Shown: positions 36,684-43,730 of the stretch, piece by piece
Layout: every line of letters starts with the position of its first letter
Numbering within the stretch: the first letter of the stretch is position 1
DNA from: Paenibacillus sp. FSL R10-2734
Lineage (GTDB): Bacteria > Bacillota > Bacilli > Paenibacillales > Paenibacillaceae
Direction of reading: 5' to 3'
DNA: 64,000 nucleotides
Assembly (NCBI RefSeq): GCF_037963865.1
Contig: NZ_CP150170.1
Location: 5,208,001-5,272,000, forward strand
Program-made: the position numbers and the translations under genes
The notes under the pieces: model-generated
Told to the model about the DNA's origin: nothing
Databases searched by the model: none
Seen by the model: only the letters and a program-made list of their open reading frames with translations

Positions 36684-38684
36684 TTACTGTGAAAACAACT
36701 GCCATTTCTGATTGTCTCCGCCATTATCTTCCCATTGGGTGAGTTGAACTCCATCTGCGGTCGCCCCAGTGCTATCTAGTACTTTACCGCTGTTGCGATT
36801 AATAAGTTTAGCGTAGCCGCCACCAACGTCAACGATCTTCCATTGTTGATTATCCCCGCCGTTATCCGTCCATTGAGTGACTAAGGCTCCATTGGCTGTA
36901 GAACCGCCAGTCACCTCCAGGACTTTTCCACTTTTAACATTCTTAATCTTGTAGTAACCGCCGCCAGCATCGACAAGCTCCCACCGTTGATTCTTTCCAG
37001 CATGATAATTCCATTGAACGACCTTTGTACCATCTGTCGTACCACCACCAAAAACTTCGACAATTTTACCTGAGTTTGCATTGGTTATCATATAATTCGT
37101 GGTTGCAGTGTTAAAAGTAATATTGGACGTGTTCCCACCTATATCAATTCCCCCCTGGGAAGGGTCAGTGATCAGGTTACCGTTCATCTTTAGATTAGTG
37201 ATGTTTACATTGGAAACTTTGCTCGTGCTGTCGTAACCTTGAATGATGGAACGAAAGTTGTTAGTGTTCTCAAATGTAACACGGGTCAATTCTACATTGC
37301 TGATGGGGCCAACCTGTGTGCCATATTTCGCTGTCCAAATGAGGAGTGGAGCCGTCCTATATTGCCCGTTAGGTCCATTATTGAAGATCTTTTCTGTACG
37401 GATGTCGATAAAATGAATATCATTCCATACACCATTCCCTTCGTCATGACTCAAACTGATGCCCCGATAAGCTAGAATTACATCAATATTGATAAACCAA
37501 AGATCGGTCAACGATCCTTGTCCTGCAACTCCTGCCTTGGTACCCGCAGATTCCGTATAAGCAACTGAATTTTTATAAACAACATCCGTCATTGGTTCCT
37601 CAGTCGACGATTTCGCATCGAATACGTCATCGCCTGTATAGGCGAAGCATTGATCCACAACAGCGTGGGATGTATTGACGAGATCGAAGCCATCCCCATG
37701 AACCCAGTGAACATTATTTAAAATTTTTACATTGGTGATTTTAACATTCGTTGATTCCTCAATATTAATGTTCCAGGTTGTTCCATCCCTTAATGTGACT
37801 CCCTCAATGGTCAGATTATTCGGCTTTGTTCCCGCAGAATTTTTATAAGAACGAATGATATTCTCCCGGTTCGGCCCGAAATCATTTGTTGTAAGCGGAG
37901 TACCATTGGAGTCAATCATCCCTCTTCCTTTGATAGCTACATTAGATGCCCCTACGATACGTATATTAGACTGTTTAAATTTAGTGTCCGTAAAATCATA
38001 ATCGCTTAATGTCGTTGATCCGCGAAGAACAGCTCCAGCGGCTAAATATAGCGTGACATTACTCTTCAGCTCAAACTGAGAAATCTTATAAACACCAGCA
38101 GGAAAATATACAGTGCCGCCGCCAGAGCGAGCGTTGGCATCATTGATGGCTTGTTGGATTTTGGAAGTCATCAGATTGCTGCCTGTATTGTCCACACCAG
38201 AATAATCCATGATGCTCTTCACGCTGTTCCCATTAGGGACGGGTGCCCCTATTTCTACAGGATCAGCCATAATAACCAGGTTCTCCAAATCATTGATCTT
38301 GATGACTAAGTACCTTGAACCGGCTTGAGGAAGTGAGAAGGTTAGACTATTGCCGCTAACAGTAGCCTCTATACCATAACTGTGAGGGCTGATATTGTAG
38401 GAAGTAATCGCTTCATTGGCAGTCACTTTGAATGTAGCCGTACCAGAATAAGACAACTGGGCAAATGAATAATCAAAATGCTTGACAACTTTGACAGTAG
38501 TCGAATCTACAAGCAAAGAATATGCCGTACTTGTAGCGAAGTAGGAAGGAGTAGGGTAAGTCAATACGGACGCAGCGGATGCAGGTGTGACCATCTGGAT
38601 AGAGAAACTGAACATAAGGGTAATAACAACGATCATTTTCGTCAACATATTTCCGATACCCGTTTTCACTTTTCCTCCATGCAT
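36684..38684 (-). CDS. Secreted parallel beta-helix enzyme with C-terminal ricin-type lectin (CBM13)
   Basis: A 666-residue exported protein. Signal peptide (to about residue 38, PASAAS), N-terminal sandwich with YNISPHSYGIEATVSG, and a GH28-like beta-helix (about 170-535) with HGDGFDLVNTSH and YTGDDVFDAKS as candidate acid clusters. A ricin B-type domain of three QxW repeats follows: HAGKNQRWEL, NGGDNQQWKI and NGGDNQKWQL. CBM13 domains bind galactose, xylan or related sugars and target the enzyme to polysaccharide. GGAGG lies 10 bases before the ATG. It is a close paralogue of the 31.1-kb gene, which lost the lectin part. Element D and a cre-like site lie upstream. Confidence 0.85.
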   Translation of the reverse strand: MHGGKVKTGIGNMLTKMIVVITLMFSFSIQMVTPASAASVLTYPTPSYFATSTAYSLLVDSTTVKVVKHFDYSFAQLSYSGTATFKVTANEAITSYNISPHSYGIEATVSGNSLTFSLPQAGSRYLVIKINDLENLVIMADPVEIGAPVPNGNSVKSIMDYSGVDNTGSNLMTSKIQQAINDANARSGGGTVYFPAGVYKISQFELKSNVTLYLAAGAVLRGSTTLSDYDFTDTKFKQSNIRIVGASNVAIKGRGMIDSNGTPLTTNDFGPNRENIIRSYKNSAGTKPNNLTIEGVTLRDGTTWNINIEESTNVKITNVKILNNVHWVHGDGFDLVNTSHAVVDQCFAYTGDDVFDAKSSTEEPMTDVVYKNSVAYTESAGTKAGVAGQGSLTDLWFINIDVILAYRGISLSHDEGNGVWNDIHFIDIRTEKIFNNGPNGQYRTAPLLIWTAKYGTQVGPISNVELTRVTFENTNNFRSIIQGYDSTSKVSNVNITNLKMNGNLITDPSQGGIDIGGNTSNITFNTATTNYMITNANSGKIVEVFGGGTTDGTKVVQWNYHAGKNQRWELVDAGGGYYKIKNVKSGKVLEVTGGSTANGALVTQWTDNGGDNQQWKIVDVGGGYAKLINRNSGKVLDSTGATADGVQLTQWEDNGGDNQKWQLFSQ

Positions 38685-38710
38685 ATTTACTTTCCCTCCT
38701 AATAAATGAA

Positions 38711-38724
38711 ATATAACGCTTTCA
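38711..38724 (-). promoter_or_regulatory. cre-like site upstream of the lectin-bearing beta-helix gene
   Basis: The minus strand reads TGAAAGCGTTATAT; the first ten positions fit the CcpA consensus and the end is degenerate. It lies 27 bases before the start and just after the -10-like TATACAAT. Confidence 0.4.
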
Positions 38725-38747
38725 TTTTATTGTATAAATCCATTATG

Positions 38748-38789
38748 AAAAATGAATTGAATTCGTTTCTTTTATGTATTTTATTCGTT
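38748..38789 (-). promoter_or_regulatory. 42-bp tandem element, copy D (lectin-bearing beta-helix gene)
   Basis: Plus strand AAAAATGAATTGAATTCG, then TTTCTTTTATG and TATTTTATTCGTT. On the minus strand AACGAAT recurs 22 bp apart, matching copy B at most positions. It lies 64-105 bases before the start codon. Confidence 0.65.
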
Positions 38790-38810
38790 TTTATGCCCAA
38801 CCTGATTACA

Positions 38811-38850
38811 TATCAAAGAGGCAGATGATCGCTCATCCGCCCCTTTGATA
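38811..38850. terminator. Hairpin after the 38877 amidohydrolase gene
   Basis: TATCAAAGAGGCAGATGA (38811-38828) pairs with TCATCCGCCCCTTTGATA (38833-38850) with two mismatches around TCGC. No clear U-run, so termination is probable but not certain. Confidence 0.5.
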
Positions 38851-38876
38851 GCTTGCAACTCTTAATCTTTACTAAT

Positions 38877-39845
38877 TTACCCCCGACTTAGCAACGCCTT
38901 CGCGTTATTCAGAAAAATATCTTGTTTTAATGCGTCCGATAATTGTGTGGTATTCTCTAATTCTCTGCCTAGTAACGTAACCAAACCATCAGGCGTATAC
39001 GGGCAATCAGATGCATAAACAATCTTTTTAGGATCAGAAAGCTCAAGTAATATGGGTAATTGTCTAGGCAGTACCATGCCAGCTACGTCAAAGTAATGAT
39101 TCTTCATCACTTGTTTAATGTCCATATCCGCAGGGTCAACATCGGGATTCAATGCCGGCAATGCTGCTTGAACCCGGTCGGCAATAATAGGTAGCGTTGC
39201 ACCGGCATGAGGAATAATAAAAGTAATATCGGGATAACGTTTAAAAATACCGTTCTCCAGCATATTCAATATGGTGCGCGTGGTATCGAAAAAGAATTCC
39301 ATTAACGGCGATGGTAGCATTTTGTTAAGTCCCTTATCAAGGGTATGAGGCTCATTTGGATGTATAGTAACGATAGCCTTGTACTGATTTAATTCCTCCA
39401 TTACAGGGTCCAGCTCAGGGCTTCCGAGGTAAGTTCCGTTCGCGTTCGTAGCTAAAGTAAAACCAGTTGCCCGTTGTTCATTCATGGCTTTTCGAATTGC
39501 ACGAATGCTCTCCTCAATATGTGGAATTGGTAAACTCGCGAAGAAACCGTATTTCTCAGGATACTGTTTGACTAAGCCTGCTCCATATTCGTTTACCTCT
39601 TCTGCAAGCTCTAGCGTTTCGTTTTTATCGCCATGATTGATATTGGGGGAGGAAATCGACGGCACTGCATATTGGATATTCATAAGGTCCATCAGTTCAA
39701 GATTTTCCGATACATCCCAACGGGGCGTTTTTACTCCATCGCCAAAGTCATTATATCGTTCCTTCAGGAAGCGTTGATAGCCCGGGGACAAGTAGTGAGT
39801 GTGAAGATCGATTTTGGGATAGAATAGTTTATCTTGAGTAGTCAT
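38877..39845 (-). CDS. Amidohydrolase-2 family protein (ACMSD / 6-methylsalicylate decarboxylase-like)
   Basis: A 322-residue metal-dependent TIM-barrel protein. The metal ligands appear in the expected order: KIDLHTHYLS (HxH near the N-terminus), IPHAGATLP (His) and YASDCPYTPDG (Asp). This layout is that of the non-oxidative decarboxylases of small aromatic or muconate-type acids within the amidohydrolase superfamily. Third gene of a likely operon with the alpha/beta hydrolase and a second amidohydrolase. The exact acid is unknown; lactone or ester hydrolysis is the main alternative. Confidence 0.85.
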   Translation of the reverse strand: MTTQDKLFYPKIDLHTHYLSPGYQRFLKERYNDFGDGVKTPRWDVSENLELMDLMNIQYAVPSISSPNINHGDKNETLELAEEVNEYGAGLVKQYPEKYGFFASLPIPHIEESIRAIRKAMNEQRATGFTLATNANGTYLGSPELDPVMEELNQYKAIVTIHPNEPHTLDKGLNKMLPSPLMEFFFDTTRTILNMLENGIFKRYPDITFIIPHAGATLPIIADRVQAALPALNPDVDPADMDIKQVMKNHYFDVAGMVLPRQLPILLELSDPKKIVYASDCPYTPDGLVTLLGRELENTTQLSDALKQDIFLNNAKALLSRG

Positions 39846-39897
39846 ACTGCACCATCTTTCATTAGTCTTGTTTGTAGGGAATGTTGCTTAGCAGGAG

Positions 39898-40890
39898 CTA
39901 AAGCCTAAGTAACTTTTCTGCATTTCCATGAGCTATTTTTTCTTTATCTGCATTACTTATTGGCGCGTTCTCAAGAAAGACTCTCGCCCCTTCATTGCCA
40001 ACGAATGGATAATCCACAGAGTACATGATACGGTCTGCACCCATCACCTGATGAGTCAGCATAAAGGATGGAAGGCTGAACATACCACTTGGGGTTACAT
40101 ACACATGATTTAAAAAGTAGTCGGAAACCTCTCTCTGGAGATTTTTCACTACCGGATTAAAAACGTCATTAACACGTTCTAAAAAGAAGGGGATCATTTC
40201 TCCCCAATGTCCAAGGATGATTTGTAGCTGAGGATATTTATCGAAGACTCCAGCCAGAATCAAACGCAATAAATGAATGCCGGTTTCATTGTGCCAACCC
40301 CAAGCCGCAGTTGCAAAACGCGCGCTAACTATTGAATCAAGTCCACTGTAATAAATATCTTGAACAGACTTTGGTGGTATGGTCGGATGCAAGTAAATGG
40401 GTACATTCATTGCAGCTGCAGCTTCTAATATCGGACTAAACCTTGAATCATCAAGAAACAGATCATGAGTGCGTCCATTGATGATGGCTCCTTTAAAGCC
40501 AAGTTTATTCACTGCTCGCTCTAGTTCTGCGGCTGCTGCCTCTGGATTCGAAGTAGGCAATGAGGCGAATCCGGCAAAGCGGTCCGGGTGAGCGCTAATA
40601 GCTGTTGCCAATCGGTCATTGGCTTCTCTTACTAGAGGTACAGCCTCTTCTGCCGAAAGGAACTGCATCCCATGCCCATTCATGGAAAGTACCTGGATGT
40701 CGATCCCATTAGCATCCATACTGGCCAAACGTTCTTCTCCTAAATCCATTAGCTTTGATGGTGCCGGAGAAGCTGAATCTCCTTGACTAAAGGCATCACG
40801 GAAACTTGGGTTTAAATTGTTCACGGCTTCCGCTGAGGCGGCAGCCACCGAAGTGTCCATATAATGCTCTTCAATTGTAATGATCTTCAT
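39898..40890 (-). CDS. Amidohydrolase-2 family protein (gamma-resorcylate decarboxylase-like)
   Basis: A 330-residue paralogue of the next gene but of a different branch. The N-terminal metal motif is ITIEEHYMD (ExH, as in gamma-resorcylate and related decarboxylases). It is followed by IYLHPTIPPKS, IILGHWGEMIPFFLERV and MYSVDYPFVGN. Function by family: reversible, non-oxidative decarboxylation of a hydroxybenzoate-like acid. AGGAAGGGGAAAT precedes the ATG. It is 52 bases upstream of the 39845 gene. Two different branches side by side suggest successive steps, or two substrates, of one aromatic pathway. Confidence 0.87.
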   Translation of the reverse strand: MKIITIEEHYMDTSVAAASAEAVNNLNPSFRDAFSQGDSASPAPSKLMDLGEERLASMDANGIDIQVLSMNGHGMQFLSAEEAVPLVREANDRLATAISAHPDRFAGFASLPTSNPEAAAAELERAVNKLGFKGAIINGRTHDLFLDDSRFSPILEAAAAMNVPIYLHPTIPPKSVQDIYYSGLDSIVSARFATAAWGWHNETGIHLLRLILAGVFDKYPQLQIILGHWGEMIPFFLERVNDVFNPVVKNLQREVSDYFLNHVYVTPSGMFSLPSFMLTHQVMGADRIMYSVDYPFVGNEGARVFLENAPISNADKEKIAHGNAEKLLRL

Positions 40891-41022
40891 ATTTCCCCTT
40901 CCTTCTGTGTGTATAGGTAAGTAATAGTTGTACTCCTACACATTGCTTGCAAGTTTCAAATTATATTCGCTATAATATGAGATGTTCCCAGGTTCAAATC
41001 GAGGATAAATTTAATCATTAAA

Positions 41023-41055
41023 TAAAGGGCGGATAATCGCTTATCAGCCCCTTTT
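41023..41055. terminator. Hairpin between hydrolase and amidohydrolase genes
   Basis: AAAGGGCGGATAA and TTATCAGCCCCTTT pair around a short loop, with T-tracts on both strands. It lies between the stop of the alpha/beta hydrolase gene (41135) and the amidohydrolase start, so the two amidohydrolases may be transcribed separately or by read-through. Confidence 0.5.
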
Positions 41056-41134
41056 TACATATTCTTCAATTCTCCTTAATGCTCTACCTCAGATTCCCTA
41101 AGACAGCTTGTTATCTAATTCACGGTTTCTTACA

Positions 41135-41968
41135 TTAAACAAATAGTTCTTTTAACGTTTGAGAGAATTCCTGCGGCTTTTGGGCATAGCCTAAATGAGC
41201 GCCAGCGATGGAGTGAATCGGTAAGCCAAGCTTCTCGGATAAGTCTTTGACTACATCTTGAGGGAAGGAGCCGACGGAATCTGTTCCATTAAATAAGATA
41301 ATTTTAGCTTTCTTATCGGCCAGCTTGTTGATATCGATTTTACGGCTGGTGTATTGGCGAATTTCATATTTGAACCAATCGGCCATTCCTTTAACAACAG
41401 GATTATCAGCATTTTCAATCGAAACTGCCGGCTTAGCCATCATTTGAGTATCCATTGGAACGGTATTCATAGCTTCAGCAAATAGTTTCATGGCTGCCGC
41501 CATTCCCTCTGTCCGGGAAGTTTCAACTATATTATCATTCACTGCTGCCCAGTCTGCGGAATCAGTCAGGAATGTGTTGATTGGCGGTTCATGGAAAGCA
41601 ACTTTTTTAACAATATCAGGATGGTCCTGCAAGGTTTCCATTGCAACAATTGCGCCTGAACTGCTGCCCAAAATATATATAGGTTCATCACTTAAATGTT
41701 TTGCCAAAGCAGCTACGTCATTAGCGTCGGTTTCAAGACGGTACGTGCTGTGTGGATTCTGGGCATCTAACGGCAATGCTACCGTTAATTCACTCTGTCC
41801 ATAACCGCGGCGGTCATACATTACAACAGTGTATCGGTCCTGTAGAAATTTGGCGGCGCCAGCATAGATATTCCCAGTACCATTAGCTCCTGGAATGAAG
41901 ACAATAACAGGACCTTGACCAACTGTTTCATAATATAAATTGGCACCATTCTCTTCTAAATAACTCAT
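41135..41968 (-). CDS. Alpha/beta hydrolase
   Basis: A 277-residue soluble hydrolase. The oxyanion region reads GPVIVFIPGANGTGN, the nucleophile elbow is LGSSSGA (GxSxG, Ser), and the C-terminal His is in IAGAHLGYAQKP; an acid in the strand NGTDSVG completes a likely triad. AAAGGAG is 9 bases before the ATG. It is divergent from the TetR gene, with a tandem operator in the gap, so it should be the direct target of that repressor. Substrate unknown; an ester of the aromatic acids handled by the next two genes would fit. Confidence 0.9.
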   Translation of the reverse strand: MSYLEENGANLYYETVGQGPVIVFIPGANGTGNIYAGAAKFLQDRYTVVMYDRRGYGQSELTVALPLDAQNPHSTYRLETDANDVAALAKHLSDEPIYILGSSSGAIVAMETLQDHPDIVKKVAFHEPPINTFLTDSADWAAVNDNIVETSRTEGMAAAMKLFAEAMNTVPMDTQMMAKPAVSIENADNPVVKGMADWFKYEIRQYTSRKIDINKLADKKAKIILFNGTDSVGSFPQDVVKDLSEKLGLPIHSIAGAHLGYAQKPQEFSQTLKELFV

Positions 41969-42009
41969 GGTAAATCGCTCCTTTAAAAATATTTGAAAAA
42001 ACTATTGCT

Positions 42010-42046
42010 AACTCATGATATGAACTATAAACTCATGATATGAGTT
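42010..42046. promoter_or_regulatory. Tandem palindromic TetR operator
   Basis: AACTCATGATATGAGTT (42030-42046) is a perfect 7-3-7 palindrome. A near copy, AACTCATGATATGAACT (42010-42026), lies exactly 20 bp to the left. Both sit in the 112-base gap between the divergent hydrolase and TetR genes. Two helical turns of spacing is typical of cooperative TetR dimers. Confidence 0.75.
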
Positions 42047-42080
42047 AGTCAAGTCATTAAATTAAAAAAAGGATGGAATT

Positions 42081-42638
42081 ATGACAAAGAAAATTAGTTT
42101 AACAAGAGAGCTTGTGCTTGAACAAGGTTTGAAAATCAGCAGTGAACTGGGCTTTGATAAGCTGACCTACAACGGGTTGGCCCGTTCATTATCCATTCAG
42201 CCGCAGTCATTGTATCGATATGTGAGTAATTTAGAGGATTTAAAAAGTGGAGTTGTAGCTATCTATATAAAAGGCATGGTCGACTTGATCTACCATGAAT
42301 TATTAGCATACTCTGGAAAAGACGCGTTACGGAAATTCGCATTATGTATGATTTCATATTCACAATCCAGTCTCAGATTTCCAGATATGGTTGGAGGACT
42401 GGCTGAATTCAGCTATACCGAAGCAGTCTCGCAGCAAATGGAAAATTTGCATAATATTTTAGTTGAACTTATTAAAGCCGTTACAAAAGATCAAACGAAG
42501 GTTGAACAAAATGAACAATTATTTCTGAGTTATGTACTTGGACATCTGCAACTCATGAATAATGGGGTTGCACCGAAAAAAGTAAATATTCAACAAAACT
42601 TTGAAGAGAACATCGAACGATTATCTTCGTTATTTTGA
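42081..42638 (+). CDS. TetR/AcrR-family transcriptional repressor
   Basis: A 185-residue regulator. The N-terminal 50 residues form the TetR helix-turn-helix (SSELGFDKLTYNGLARSLSI and QPQSLYRYVSNLEDL). The C-terminal part resembles the TetR_C_33/WHG ligand-binding domain (ALRKFALCMISYSQSSLRFP). AAAGGATGG precedes the ATG. It is divergent from the alpha/beta hydrolase operon and has a well-formed tandem operator in the gap, so it probably represses both itself and that operon until an effector, likely an aromatic acid or ester, is present. Confidence 0.92.
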   Translation: MTKKISLTRELVLEQGLKISSELGFDKLTYNGLARSLSIQPQSLYRYVSNLEDLKSGVVAIYIKGMVDLIYHELLAYSGKDALRKFALCMISYSQSSLRFPDMVGGLAEFSYTEAVSQQMENLHNILVELIKAVTKDQTKVEQNEQLFLSYVLGHLQLMNNGVAPKKVNIQQNFEENIERLSSLF

Positions 42639-42654
42639 ATGGAGGTAAATAACT

Positions 42655-42694
42655 AAATCCCGTTTGCTGCTCAAGCAGCAAACGGGATTTTTTT
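42655..42694 (+). terminator. Intrinsic terminator of the TetR gene
   Basis: AAATCCCGTTTGCTGC (42655-42670), loop TCAA, and the perfect complement (42675-42690) followed by T's. A 16-bp stem with a U-tract: textbook terminator. Confidence 0.92.
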
Positions 42695-42699
42695 CAGTA

Positions 42700-43353
42700 C
42701 TAATATTTGCAGTAAGTATTAGGACAAGGAACAATCTTTTTCGAATCCTGCGATTCGAATGCAGCCAGAATGACTGCGAGTGACTTCAGGCCTTCTTCGC
42801 CGGAAATGCTCGGTGGTGTGTTCGTTACAATGCTTTCTATGAAAGCATCCATAATGCCGCATGGCACTTGCTTCTCGTTCGTCGCCATCGCACCGACCTG
42901 ATACTTCTCAACGGAGCCGTCACGAAGCTCGACAATAACCTGATCAACAGGATGCGTATCGATATGCATAACACCATTTCCGCACCACAATACCGTGCTG
43001 TTGTCGCCGCCTTTATAATACGTCCAGCTGGCAACTAACGTGCCGACCGCTCCACTCTTCATGCGTAATATGCAGGTCGCGTTATCGTCTACATCGGTTC
43101 CTTCTTTGTGCAGCGTGTTCACGAAGACAGCGACTTCAGCCACTTCATCGCCTAGAAGCCAACGGATCAAATCAGATTTGTGAACACCGAGGTCGCCCAT
43201 TGCGCCCATGATGGCTTCTTCCTTGCGGAAGAAGCCATCAACACTCCAGCGTTCAGGTCCCGGATGGCCGAAGGACGTGCGGAAGGAAAGGACTTTACCC
43301 ATTTTACCTGTTTGCAAAATTTCTTTGGCCTTTTGGTGGGGCGGCATCAGACG
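42700..43353 (-). pseudogene. 5'-truncated duplicate of the 13-kb Gfo/Idh gene
   Basis: The 215-residue frame lacks the whole NAD-binding half. From MPPHQKAKEILQTGKMGKV on it is almost identical, in protein and DNA, to the second half of the gene at 13088-14110. Differences include a 12-base in-frame deletion (GRDSW to G before FFRKEE) and an altered end (IVPCPNTYCKY). Homology stops abruptly near 43353 on one side and just beyond the TetR terminator on the other. This is a recent partial duplication, not a working gene. Confidence 0.88.
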
Positions 43354-43354
43354 C

Positions 43355-43556
43355 TGCTCGGTTTTCTCTGTAGATTTTTGACCATCATCCGAGTGCCCAG
43401 CTGGATATGGAAGTATGGAAGCGCATTGGTTCCCAAGAGGATGATTCCTGCCAAGACTATTGTCGATGGCTTTCTGGTAACCAGGTGTCCCAGGCGGTTT
43501 TCTTTCTCTCCTTTTTTCCTCTTACCATGCTTAGGAAGTTTGTTGCTGCCCTTCAC
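43355..43556 (-). pseudogene. 5' fragment of a membrane-protein gene
   Basis: GTG 43556, ten bases after AAGGAG, opens a 69-codon frame with a basic start (KGSNKLPKHGKRKKGEK) and one hydrophobic stretch (STIVLAGIILLGTNALPYF). It runs into the duplicated Gfo/Idh segment. The start faintly recalls N-termini of TrkH/KtrB potassium transporters, but the fragment is too short to name. It appears to be a host gene cut at the duplication breakpoint. Confidence 0.35.
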
Positions 43557-43730
43557 GCTGACTGTGCTCCTTGCTCCCCATTAAAGTAAGTAAGGCAGGA
43601 ACTATAATAAACGATTTGTCAAATCTATCGGCCCTCTTGAATAATTATGCACAAATTTGCATATTTTATTTTTTATCATTTAAAATGAAAAAATCACAAA
43701 ACGTATAAATATAATTATTTGAATATTTAC

